Positions 11,831 through 23,400 of a stretch of DNA of 64,000 nt are shown piece after piece. The position numbers were made by a program, and so were the translations under genes. The stretch lies in the NCBI GenBank assembly GCA_021442155.1, contig CM038215.1, positions 210,794,982-210,858,981 on the forward strand, read 5' to 3'. This DNA comes from Cymbidium sinense. Lineage: Eukaryota; Streptophyta; Magnoliopsida; Asparagales; Orchidaceae. Position 1 is the first letter of the stretch, and each line of letters starts with the position of its first letter. The notes beneath the pieces are model-generated. The model saw only the letters and a list, made by a program, of their open reading frames with translations. It had not been told where the DNA came from and searched no databases.

Positions 11831-12720
11831 TTTTTGACAAGTATTGAAAATGATTTTCATCTCCCCGATAGGTTGGATATAAAGCATCTTAGATACGCCA
11901 ACCGCCCTTGAAAAGATCTAAGTTGAGTTAGACTTTTATGGGGTGTCATTTCTAAGATAGCTTTGATCTTTTCTAGATATATCTCTATTCCCTGATGTTG
12001 GACAACAAAACCAAGGAATTTCCCTAAAGCTACTTTGAATGCACACTTCAAAAGATTCATTTTGAGGTTGTTTTGTCTTAACCATTTGAAAACTACTCTC
12101 AAGTCAAAGAGATGGTCTTCCTTTTCTCTTCTTTTGACTACTAGACCATCAACATAGCACTCAACCTAAGTATGGATGAGTTCATTGAAGATCTGAGTCA
12201 TGGCCCATTGGTATGTAGCACCAGCATTTTTAAGGTCGAAAAGCATGATCTTATAATAATAGATTTCAATCGGGGTTGAAAGTGTTTCTTTCATCCTGGG
12301 CCATCTTGATTTGGTTATAGCCAAATGAAGCATGAAGGAGAATAATGCATAAGATGAGGTGATGTCCACCATTAATTTTGGTATAAGAAGAGGAAACTCA
12401 TCCTTAGGACATGCCTTATTTAAGTTCCTAAAATCAACGCATATGTGAATTTGTTCATTCTTCTTCTTAACTGGTACGACACTAGCTAACTAGGGAGGGT
12501 ATTTTTCTTCATTAATGAAACTAGCATTGATCAATTTCTTGACTTCAAAAATGACCTGTTGTTTGATTTCTAATCGTATGCATCTATGAGCTTGCTTGAT
12601 AAGGTTGGTGTTAGGATCTATTGCTAGCTTATGGACTGCTACAGAGATAATCTGGGCATCTCTTCATAACTCAATGCAAATTAGTCCTTAAACTCAATCA
12701 ATAGCCTAACTAATTCATTG
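11831..12720 (-). pseudogene. G2 reverse transcriptase (decayed, catalytic residues lost)
   Basis: Blocks in order on the minus strand: VIFEVKKLINASFINEEKYP-like near 12560-12490, a shifted VPVKKKNEQIHICVDFRNLN near 12480-12420, MVDITSSYALFSFM at 12372-12330, then a frame change into SFGYNQIKMA, so the first catalytic Asp block is destroyed by a small deletion. TPIEIYYYKIMLFDLKNAGA follows, and the main catalytic box near 12142-12160 reads CYVDGLVVK where the family has Y/F-V-D-D. RVVFKWLRQNNLKMNLLKCA (12102-12043) and FLGFVVQHQGIEI are the palm/thumb segments. Two independent lesions in the active site mean no activity. Confidence 0.87.
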
Positions 12721-13870
12721 GTTTCTTCTTCATTCAGCAACAAACTGATGTATGTCGAGCATGGATCTTCTTCTGTCACAAGGTTAATTTTTTTAAGCTT
12801 GTCAATTGTTGAATGGATCTCCTCTTCAAATTCTTATAGTGCATCTTTGATTTGGAGATCATCTAGATCATCTGAAGTTTCAAAACATACTTCCTCATAA
12901 GAGTTGGTATGGTTGGAGAAGAACCCATCAGATTCCAAATGGTTGGTGACAACTAAACAGTAATCATCATCATGGACTGGACCCACTGTACCATGTCCTA
13001 ATCATGATCTTCACTATGCATCCCTGCCTCTGTTGTTCCATAACTTTTTGAAGTATTCTGACCTGTACTTAGACCATGTATAAGGAATTAAACCCTTCTT
13101 TGCAAGATTAAGAACACAAGGTGAGTAACAATCAAAAGGCAATTCCATTAATTCTTTATATGAATCATCCTCAAGTTCTACATCAACTTCTGGACTTGAG
13201 GATGATGATCACAATAGGAATCTCTTTGGCTTTGCATCAATGGAAGACTTAGGGGCTTCCTTAACTACTAAACCTTCAGCTTTTTGAGATCGAAGTGAGG
13301 TTAGAGCTAAAGTCCCCAACCGCTGTCTAATAGTTTCACATACACTTGATTTGAATACATTACTTTTTCTGGAGGCCTGATCTTCATCGCTGTCTAGCTC
13401 AAGTGTCACCTCCAATGAAACCTACTAAGAGGGGTTGGCTGGAATACTAATCACATGAGACTCATCCCTTGAGCTGGATTCTAAGTCTATGTGAATAATA
13501 GGGTACTCCTATGAACTGGAACATAACCCCTATTGGCTGACTACCAACTAGGGGGTCTTCTACCTTTGGGACTACCTCTATTTCTGCCTCTACTCTTTTT
13601 GGTGGAGGTCGATTCATCCTACTCACATGTCCATATGATGGAATGAGCTGTGAGTGAAATGTGATATGTGGCTCCACTTCTTTTTCAATGTCCTTTTCTC
13701 GTTCACTTGAACTTTCATTTTTCTTCTCTTTCTTTTTTTTCTCTTTCTTTATCTTCTTTTTTTTTGCATTTGATTTTTGACCAAGTTCATAAGGAAAGGT
13801 GTTTTGAGGAACATAATAGGTTGCATCTTCATATATCTCAACCTTCCTAACTGAAAATGGCTTTTCATCA
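12721..13870 (-). pseudogene. G2 protease-RT linker
   Basis: Mirrors the G1 linker at 641-1690. The Lys/Glu-rich tract is encoded by the T/C-rich stretch at about 13700-13770. Open segments at 13462-13677 (MEPHITFHSQLIPSYGHVSR at its start) and 13209-13415 (VCETIRQRLGTLALTSLRSQ) are followed by VDVELEDDSYKELMELPFDC near 13190-13130. An acidic segment (EEVCFETSDDLDDLQIKDAL-like) lies near 12895-12830. No enzyme motif is visible. The matching order in G1 shows it is a constant part of the family polyprotein. Confidence 0.65.
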
Positions 13871-14480
13871 CCTTTGACACAGTACTCGATCCCATCCTTT
13901 CAAAATTTGATGTACTGATGGAGGCAGGATGGAATCAACTTTTTCTTATGTATCCAAGGCCTACCGAGCAAAGCAGTGAACGAAGTATTCAAATCAATTA
14001 TGTAAAACTTGGCTTTAGTCTTTCATTCACCTATCTCCAAAAGTAACACTATGGAACCTAAAGCCCTCTCACCTTGTTCATTGAATCCTCTCAACATCAT
14101 CCGATCTCCTCAGAGTGTGGAGATGTCGATCCTTAAATAGGCAAGGGTGTTCAGACTCATAATGTTCGATGCTCATGAATCAACAAGAACCCTGGAAAGT
14201 CTAAATTTTCCCATGACCATTGTAATTTTGAGGGGACGGTTATGCTCCATATCCCCTAAAAGAAGGTCTTCATTTGTGAAAGTCACTCTTTGGGCTTCTT
14301 TGGAATAATGTGACTGCTCTCCAACAACGGTCAGCTAAGCTAAGCATATTTTAGGATTAAGTAGAGCCTTGATTAAAGACTCTCTTATCTCTTTAGATAG
14401 GACAAGAGCATCATATATGCTTAGCTTACATGACAACTTTTAGGTGAGAGAAGACATTATAATCTACTCTAGGATGATCC
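13871..14480 (-). pseudogene. G2 aspartic protease (decayed)
   Basis: Read downward: VTFTNEDLLLGDMEHNRPLK (near 14285-14226), GKFRLSRVLVDS then a stop and ASNIM (near 14215-14165), LNTLAYLRIDISTL (near 14160-14115), MMLRGFNEQGERALGSIVLL (near 14103-14044), [20 protein letters not shown] (near 13995-13935). The active-site motif, D-S/N-G-S-A in relatives, is VDS-stop-AS here: Asp kept, Gly codon turned into a stop. The gag spacer precedes and the Lys-rich linker follows, as in G1. Confidence 0.8.
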
Positions 14481-16900
14481 TCCATAAGCATATCCAAATG
14501 TGGAGCATCTTGTGGAGGAGTTTCTTGATCATCTGAACCAATGACTTATTTTCCTTTATCTTGAGGTGCTACCCTAGGAGGTAGAACCTTTCCACTACGG
14601 AGGTTGACTTCGGTGATCTCTTGTGGAAAGTTAGTGGAAAGTTCTACCTGCTCATCAGGCTCACCTACAGCTTGTCCTATGAGACCCTCAGAATTGGATG
14701 ATTCCAAGTCTATCTCAAGAGGTGAACCCATAGTATTAGAAGGAGGGTCCAACTATGAAGCAGAAAGAGGAAGATCAGAGTTGTTATAATTGTTGTTTAG
14801 ACTTGAAGAGTTTTCTAAAAGAATAGAGTTAGACAACCCATCAGAAGTGACACAGATATAATTCAAAGTAGCTTTATTTCTTTATTTCTTGGATTTTGAA
14901 GGAGGTAGAAGTCAAGTAAAGTAAGAGGGGTGAGGGATTTTATGCCCTCTTCTATCAATACAAGATGTTTTCTATAGGAAGAGCTAGCTGAAGTAGATGT
15001 GCTCACTAATGTAGTAGCTACAATGGTTGACTGGAGGCTAGGCTCGATCAGTGGTCATGCTACTTGGCTATCCCGGGCTGGCCCAAGCTTCTACTGCTAC
15101 TGAGCTCCCACCTTCCCTGAGTTGTTTTGGACAACTTGCAAACCTTCCTTGATGTTGGAGGTTCGAGCTACCTCAGGCACCTACAAGAAAAGTTTCTTGA
15201 TTTTGGGCACAATTTTCTTAGAGGTTCAAGATAAGGAGATATCCCAACCTTCTTTGGTTTTGGAAGGATCGTAGGTATCCCCAAGGATTACCCTAATGGA
15301 ACTAGCTGGTTGTTCCATAAGGTATTCCTTCAAGATAACTATGGCACCTATCTTGAAGCTATGCTCAAACTAGTCTTTGAATGTAAAGCAATCCTCTAAA
15401 ATATGGCCTAACATGCAGTGGTAAGGGCAAAAGTTAGGATCATTACTTTTGCCCACTTCCTCTAGCCTTCTAAGTTTGGGTAGCTGGAAATCAAGTTTCT
15501 TTAAGAGATTCTTAAATATTTTCCTGATTACCTCCTTCTTAAATGAATATATTTTATTTAGTTTATCCATAAGAGTAGGTGTACCATAATTTTTTGGTGG
15601 CGGGTATGTGTACCGCTGTTGTGGATATGGCTGAGGAGGAGGTGGTGCAGGCCATGGATGCTACTGTGGCTGCTGGTAAGATGACCTTGGTGGTGGTAGA
15701 GGAGGTGAAAGTGATGGCTGTGGAGCTTGTGATCTTTCATACTACTCTCTAACTGGCTGCTTCTCCTTGTCTACTACTATCACTGCCCCTAGTTTCTTCT
15801 CATAAGCTTTCTACAGCTTCGGCTTTGTTGATTGATCCAAAAAAAGTAACTATTTGGTTTCTCCTTGTAATATAGCCACCTTGTTTATTAGTTTCTCAAA
15901 TATTTTGATGGTGAAACCTTTGAGTATGAAGGTGACCAGGCCATGGATATTCTTAAGTAGAATCTCAAGTCATGTTATTCAGACAATTGTGATTCACATT
16001 TCATACTCAAATTATGCCAATTGAGAATGTAATCAACTAGGAACTCGCCATAGTATTTTTAGCCACAACGAGATGCCTACAGTCACCCTTTGCTGAGCTC
16101 CAACAAACCTCTTAATGAAGAGTTTCTCTAACTCAACAAAAGTCTTCACTGAACTATTAGAAAGTTCAACATACCAATCAAAGGCTATGCCTGCTAAGCT
16201 ACTGACAAAAAGTCAGAATAAGAGAGCATCACAACCACCGGTGTTGCAACAACTGGCCTTGGGTTCCCGCTACCATCAATGCTCTTAGAAGAAGGTGGCA
16301 CGAAACCCTTAGGATACTGAATGGCATTGAATTTCTCTAGGTAGGGTCTACCCTTTGGAATCAATGATCCTCTTCGGGCTTGAGCCGATGCTTCTCTCAC
16401 TTGCTGCTCAACCATAGTTTTAATGTCTTTTTCCTATATGGAGGTACCATCCACTACCTTCCTATACAAACTGGTGCTGCCCTGCTCTATTGGAGGTAAA
16501 GTCTTGGCTAGATCAAAGACATGCAACAACTCAGGCTGACTAGTCTCTAATATAGTAGGATGAACTATCGGAGTTTGGTTCTGAAGTGCTAAAATAGCTC
16601 TAGCAAATCCTCAAGATGCTTCCCCATCCTATCTGTTTGTTCATCTTTTTTTTACTTTAATTATTGATGGAGGTGTTGGGTCAAGTAGCCTGTATCTTCC
16701 TACTCAACCACACACATTCAGATTGATCAAGCAGAAGAGAACCCATGGTGTCTATCATGTGAACTCCTACTGAATCCTCTAATAAATCATCCTCATTAAG
16801 ATCAAAGCTGATATTCTTATCCTCTAAATTAGACCAGGCATATCCTAAGATCTTCAGCTTCTCCACTAGATACTAAGCCACATTGTCAACTAGGGATCTA
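14481..16900 (-). pseudogene. G2 gag (capsid core, Cys/His segment and C-terminal spacer)
   Basis: Gag is the structural protein of the particle. From 16866 down: an acidic segment with LEDSVGVHMIDTMGSLL; MVEQQVREASAQARRGSLIP and IQYPKGFVPPSSKSIDGSGN (16415-16270), the block that opens the gag core; MGEFLVDYILNWHNLSMKCE near 16045-15985 in another frame; then FCPYHCMLGHILEDCFTFKD at 15431-15372, the Cys-His motif seen near the end of Tat gag. A proline/histidine-rich part lies at 15558-15740, and EVNLRSGKVLPPRVAP near 14615-14570 precedes protease. Stops and frame changes are frequent. Confidence 0.78.
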
Positions 16901-17008
16901 TCTAACTAAACTAGTATAAAAGATCAGGGCTAACTGGTAGTAGGATCATTATCATGAATAGAAATGCATCTGACCTCTGTTGTTGCTGGAGAGCTAACCC
17001 AATGAGGG

Positions 17009-17530
17009 CTACTCTCTAGAAGAAAGATGCTCCTGGCTACCACTGTTTGTGGATGGAGTAATGCTCCAAGGAGGATTGATGGCCATGGGGGCAACTAAAC
17101 TATCTCCTACTCCCTCGACTACTGCTACCTCCATAGCCTGCTGAGGTGGTGGTGGTGATGGGATGACTATGATACTCTGAGGTTGCCATTCCTTCCTCAC
17201 CATAATTGGGGTAGAAGCTCGAGCAGGAGAGCTCGACCTCACCATAGTAGGCGACGTACATGAAATGGGATCTCTTGTCCATAGCCGGACCACCAGTGGG
17301 GTCCTCTTCTCCCAAAATATGGCCTTCATGGCCTTTACTAAAGTGGTAGATGTTGGAACATGTATAGGGGATGGTGGACAATGGGTAGAGCAGTGTGGTG
17401 GAGGCACTACCGACTCTCTCTGAACAGGAGCTCTTCTCCTATGATGGGTAGTCCCCATCAATAAGATGTTGTCAGTATGATCGACATAGGTAGTGTGTCG
17501 ATTGGGATTGTCCACAAGTGCGAAGGTCAT
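17009..17530 (-). pseudogene. G2 gag N-terminal segment, the longest open stretch in the window (173 codons)
   Basis: Starts with Met at 17530 (MTFALVDNPNRHTTYVDHTD) and runs to a stop at 17009. It is rich in Pro, Ser and Thr, with a PSPPPPQQ run around residues 124-131, and has no motif I recognise. Its place, directly before the gag core on the same strand, suggests it is the start of gag or a separate small ORF in front of it. The Met chosen is simply the first in the open stretch; the sequence gives no independent support for translation. Confidence 0.55.
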
Positions 17531-17539
17531 TGATTATCA

Positions 17540-18350
17540 GTTGTACCTCGAGTACTATCGACTAGTGATATGAACTAAGTATGGGACTCCCTGCCCCTCT
17601 CCTGTCTAATCTATCTACCCACGTTGTGGGGAATAACTACTCTCAAATCAAATTGAGCCCTAGAATTTGGTCGTCCATAGGCTCTGCCAACTCAGTGAAG
17701 AACTATCCTCAGGCTGACATACGACCTCCTCCTCTCACTGATAGGAAACTGAAAATGAACTGCTGGTGGCGGTGAAGCAGAATCCTCCTAACATCCTCTA
17801 TCAAAACTAGAGAGGGGTGAAATTTATTCTCCGTGTGAGAGGCGAGACTATCCTAGGTGTCTCCTCAACTACAGACTGTGTAGCTACCTCTAGCTCTCTC
17901 GCTATGCGAGTATGATACCACTTGATCATGCGGTTCTTATGTCTGCACTGAGTCTTGGTTGGTCGAGCAGTATGGAACTAGACCCAATCTCAAAGGTAGA
18001 TGAGACAATCCTTGGAATCAGGGGACCCTTCCCCTTGGAAGGTGCCAATGAGTGGGTGATAGCCCGCACTAGGGCAGCAAGGGAAACAATAAGGTGCAGC
18101 ACGCATCTATCGTGGGAACTACCACAACCTTCTTCTTGAGGGAATCTCAATGGCAACTCAATTGGATGACTGCTTCTAGGTCACTATGCTGATGGGTGGT
18201 CCCCTCACATGTAATCCAAGCCTCAAAACCTCAGCCAAAGTGGATGAGGTGGGCATAGTCAGAGCATGGGAGGTTACCCTCATCCAAGACTAAATCAATC
18301 CCATGAGAAAAAGTGAAGACATATTTTTGTGCTACCATTGGAATGAACTG
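17540..18350 (-). pseudogene. Remnant upstream of G2 gag, in the position of Tat/Ogre ORF1
   Basis: Between the gag start and the AT-rich leader lies ~0.8 kb with a more balanced base composition than its surroundings, as expected of former coding sequence. Pieces of peptide can be read in different frames (GLHVRGPP near 18210, PLIPRIVSSTFEIGSSSILL at 18024-17965, KWYHTRIARELEVAT near 17922-17880). An open stretch at 17926-18156 has 76 codons. Ogre/Tat elements are known for an extra ORF ahead of gag; the position fits, but I recognise no domain. Confidence 0.4.
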
Positions 18351-18449
18351 AACTGAAACTGAAACTAAAACTAATCGAAGCTGACTAAAAGTCTGCAATG
18401 TTGAAAAACAATTTCAAATCATATTTTTATTTTGTTCATTTTTTGAATT

Positions 18450-19960
18450 TGAATTTAGAATTTGAACCCGCACTCAACAGCTTGAAAGTGTTTTGTGGGG
18501 CTCAAATGAATTTGGAAGAGGAATTTTAATATTAATTGAAAAGGGAATTTTTGAATGCATAATTCATTCCCAACAAATTTGTGTATGTTGAAAATGGGTT
18601 CAAATATTTTTGAGGTGATTGATGCTTCCATAGGTTCATATTTGAATTTGATTTTTGAGTTTGATGACCCCTCATTTAACAAATTTGAATATGTTAAAGT
18701 AAAGGGTCAATTGATTTTATTTTGACTTGTAATTTTTGAAAATTTACTCACTTAAAAAATTTGGGTATGTTAGGTGAGGTGTCTGAAAATAATTTTCTTC
18801 TTCTTTTGCTTGTTTTGTGAATCATGTGAATTTGAAAATGGAATTTTCACTTAGCAAATATGGGTATGTTAAATGAAGAATCCAAATGTGTTTGATTTTG
18901 TACTTTTCATTTTGAAAAAAAGGATTTCTACTTAGCAATTTTAGGTATGCAAAATAGGAAATCCAAATGTGATTCATGTTTTGATTTTTACTTGAAAATA
19001 GGATTCTTAGAAAATTTAGGTATGCTAAGAAATCCAAATGTGATTGATTTTGTTCTTTTATTTTTGTTGAAAAGAGGATTTCTACTTAGAAAATTTAGGT
19101 ATGCTAAATGGGAAATCCAAATGTAATTGATTTTTTCTTTTGTTTTTATTGAAAAGAGGATTTCTACTTAGCAAATTTAGGTATGCTAAATAGGAAATCC
19201 AAATGTGATTGATTTTATTCTTTTATTTTTGAAAAGAGGTTTTCTACTTACCAAATTTAGGTATGCTAAATAGAAAATCCAAATTTGTTTCATGTTTTAA
19301 TGATTTTGAAAAGAGGGTTCTTAGCAAATTTAGGTATGCTAAGGGAATCTGAATTTGTTTCATGTTTTTGTGATTTTGATTTTGAAAAGTGGACCTTCAC
19401 CTAGCAAATTTGAGTATGTTAAATGAAAGATCCAAGTGTTGTTTGAATTTTTTATTTTTGATTTTGAAAAGTGGATCCTCACTTAGCAAATTTGGGTATG
19501 CTAAATGAAAGATCCAAGTGTTATTTTATTTTTAAAAAGATGGTTATTGATTGTTGATTTCAATTTTTTTTTTAAAATGAAATCTTCATTCAACAAGTTT
19601 GAAAGAAGATGTTCATTTGTGCTTTTTTTGAAAATATGATTATTGATTTCGAAAATGATTGTTGATTACATTTTTGTTGAAAATAAAATCTTCATTCAAT
19701 AAATTGAATAAAGATGTTCATTTGGTGCTTTTGCAAGATATGATTGTTAATTTTGTTTTTGTTGAAAATGAAATCTTCATTCAACAAATTGAATAAAGAT
19801 GCTCATTTGGTGCTTGTGGAAGATATGATTGTTAATTTTTTTTTTTTTTTGAAAATATTGATTGCTGGATTTTATTTTCAAAATGAAATCTCCACCAAAA
19901 ATAAATTGAGTGATGATATTCATTTGTGCTTTTTGAAAATATTATTTTGGATTTTTCTTT
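18450..19960. repeat. Tandem repeat array in the G2 leader (~80-bp unit, then a second unit type)
   Basis: The motif TTAGGTATGCTAAAT with neighbours recurs near 18764, 18863, 18943, 19020, 19099, 19178, 19261, 19334, 19412 and 19496, a spacing of 73-99 bases and mostly about 80. Each unit carries CTTAGCAAATTTAGGTATGC followed by AAATCCAAATGTG. From 19577 on a related unit, AAATGAAATCTTCATTC...GATGTTCATTTG, recurs near 19680, 19765 and 19880. The array is T-rich on the + strand. It lies between primer site and ORF1/gag, in the 5' leader of the element transcript. Confidence 0.85.
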
Positions 19961-20400
19961 GAAGAGGTGATTTTTGGACTTTATACATTGAAAAAGATGC
20001 TACATATAACAATTATAAAGATTGTTAGATGAGGTTTGATTTGTGAAAATTTTTTGTGCATTTGAAAAAGTACTTTTTGGAAATTGTTATTTTTATGAGA
20101 GATTTAGCTATTTTTTATTTTTTGAATGAACCTTACCTTACCATAAGAATGGTAAGGAGGAAGTATTTAGTTTTTTTTTATTAAATTTTTATTTTCACCT
20201 ATTGGGGAACCCAACAGGGTTTTAATACCTATGTAGAATGAGGTCCTAAAACCTAAAGGATGTTGGCTAGCTTAGCTTAAGGATGAAATGAGCTAAATGC
20301 CAATGAAAAAAAAAGGATAGACTTGGGTGTATATAAAATACAAGCCCACTGTCGATACTTGGACACAATGATCATTTATGAAAGATGGAGAGAGGAACCA
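19961..20400. other. G2 leader, non-repetitive part next to the primer binding site
   Basis: About 440 bases between the tandem array and the primer site. It has T/A-rich sequence to ~20190, then more mixed sequence (CCTATTGGGGAACCCAACAG near 20198). No ORF or known motif is visible. Confidence 0.5.
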
Positions 20401-20418
20401 TCCCCAGCGGAGTCGCCA
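20401..20418 (-). other. G2 primer binding site
   Basis: On the minus strand it reads TGGCGACTCCGCTGGGGA, starting with TGG as primer sites do (complement of a tRNA CCA end). It stands 8 bases inside the LTR edge at 20427. This sequence type is what I know from Ogre/Tat elements, reported to use an arginine tRNA; I have not verified the tRNA match. Confidence 0.78.
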
Positions 20419-20426
20419 GAAAAATT

Positions 20427-23400
20427 AGTGGTGAAAATATTCCATACCTTCATCTATCCCTTTTGAGAAAAGAATAAATGAAGATAGAAATGTAACGCCT
20501 TTGTAGGGACACCACGTAGATTCACAGATATTCTTATTAGGGTGATCGATTATGACATTGAGGAAAGTGTACTATCTCAAAAGATAGAAGTCACCCTCCT
20601 ACAATGGACTTAATCATCTCAATGAGGACTCCTAAGAACTATGGATCTTTATATGTACTAGAGATTCTTCCCCTATTTTATATGAAAATGTAAAGTAGGG
20701 TTTATTTTAAATTGGGTTCATTAATTTCCCTATGGAAGCAAGCTCCCATAGTTAATTACATCCTAAGGAACAAGATTTCTTAAGAATACTCTCGATTAAG
20801 GTAAATGATCGTGGCCTCCAAAGATTTCAAAGATAGGACTATCAATCAATTGGTTTATTTTTAGAAGATCAAGTGGGGTTGATTAAGATAAGGGAGTTAT
20901 TATTGAAGCCAAAGAAAGATAAGTAGGGGATGCTTATAATACTAGGAAGCTTAGTAAGCATCCCAAACTATCCTTTGATTAGCTTTACATTTTTGAAATT
21001 GAGGAGAATTATTTGTTTGAGTTGAATTTTATTAGAAATTTAGGACTTACAATTCCATGATACAAGATCATGAAAATGCCTAAGAGGTGAGGATTTATAC
21101 TCGTAGCCCATAAAGGGAAGTAGCAACCTCTGAACCTAAATCTAGGGAGCTTTGGCAAGGGCCAAAGAACGACATAAATCTAAGGTAAAAATGGGTACAG
21201 GGTTTATCTTCATAAGAGAGAATAAACCACCTGATTGTTTAGACTTACAACTGCCTGGGGGTCAACTAACTCCTCCTACAGTTTTAAATTCATGTAGGCA
21301 AGTCATATGCTTTTGCAAGATAGCTAAGTTGTTGTTTATTTTAGAAAGAGACTAAGTACATAAACATACTCTCTAAGAAACTAGATCATATAAGGCATGA
21401 TTTAATGATTTTAATCTAATGCAAATTTTTCATATGTTTTATTTTCATTTTGGATAATTGATTTGACACAAGCTTATAGGATTCAAATGCCTAATGCATG
21501 AGAAATTGGATTATGGGCCAAAATCAGCAAGAAAGGAGGTCTGTTTCCACCATGGCTCTCAAAGGTCAAGCCAAGTTCCCTGGCATGGGTGGAAGCCCTC
21601 CAAATCAAGGGTAAAATAATATGCTTTTTATGCATAATGTGAGAAAGAAAGTACAACATACAGCTAAGGGGTTGTTAATTCTTTTTTCCTAATTTATAAC
21701 TTAGGCTTTAAGTGAGGTTATGAGTTGTTTATTTTTAATTTTGACTTCATTAATTAGATAGAAAATTTATTTTTCCTAAGAAACTAATCATCATACAGGC
21801 CATACGTCAAAGCAAGGAAGAAACTAGGAAAACATGTCATCTTAATGCACAAGCTAAACAAATAACAATCAATTTACAAAGCTAGCATAAAAAAATAAAA
21901 GGCCATTTGTGGCCGGGCTCCACTGCACAAACCCAAAAAACAAACTAGGTAGCCAAGCTCTACTCTTATACAACCCATATTACAAATGAATTAATTACAA
22001 TAAAAAAGGGAATTCATGTTATGAGGGGTCCTCGTTCTTCACTCTTCATTTCTTCTTTCTTTCTTTTTTCCTTTCTTTTTTCTTCTTTTTTCTTTTGGTT
22101 GGTTAGAATGTGGTTGCTCCAAAGGCTTCACATGGCACATAAGATATAGTCTTATGACCAATGTTTATCCTAATCTCACATAACATTCATTCCAAATCCT
22201 AATTGCAAAATTACATGAAAATGGGAAAGAGCAAATCTAACTAACACTTATAAAATAGAGATTAACTAAACAAAACTAAATAATCCCAAGCATGTATGTT
22301 GGACTTAGCACCCCACACATGGGAAACCAAGTCCACCTGGCCTATTTTGGATTTTTCTTAGGGGTTGAGGCAACTGCACAGCAAAAGCAATTATATTTTT
22401 ATTACAATGCCGCTTAAGCACAATCTCTTGCATAAGATAATGATTAGACTAAGATCATCCTACCATTCATTCTACACATATACACCCTAACATGCAAACT
22501 AAAATATTATAGAATAAAACAAAAGCAAATATCAAACCATGCACTGCCCTAATATAAGACTAGAAGTGGTGACTTAGCCTAATGTGTGTGCCTTTTAAGG
22601 TTTCTATGTTATGCTTAGTTAGGCTTTAAGATTTAGGTTTTCTAGATATGAAAATGTTCAACTTAGAGGGTGGTTTCATTTAAGTGTTTTAGTTGATTTA
22701 GTTATGTTTTATTTCATGATTTTATTTGGTTTGAATGAACCTACATTAATTACTAAGTGTTGTAAAGAGAGGAAAAGAGAAGAGGACTTCTCTTTCCTCT
22801 CTACCTTAAGTAATTTCTATGGTAGATTCATTATTGATTTTTGTTTAGTGAATATTTTATTAAGTGCTTTAATTAAGCCTAAGTTTATATTTTCCTTAAA
22901 CAAACCTATTCAATGAGAAAGGCATTCTAATATTAAGTAAAGTGAATTACCATCACAAAACACATAACATTTTATTTCTTTCCCACATAATTTTGGTTAA
23001 GTAGGAAAAGGGAGATTCTCTTATCCATTTTTATATACACATTTATAAGTATGAAAAACATAAGTGAGTACGTCACCATTATTTACACCAGGGGTGAAAG
23101 GTACAAGATATACTTGGGGCTACTTAAAGCCTCACAACCCCAGGGTGTCATGGCTAATACACCGCTTTTCTTAAATACATGTGCATGTGCAAAAAGAAAT
23201 GCATGGAAAGAGAATCATGCAAAAAGCTTTTATTTGTTTGTTTGATTTGATTGTTTAGTTTACATGTGTGATGTGGAGTTCCTTCTTAAGTCATGACATA
23301 GGGCTATATAGGAACGAATTTAAGCAAGTGCTATGTCCCTTTCAAATGGACTATACACTTTGCAAATCCTACACAAACCTATGTTAAGAAAGAGAAGGAA

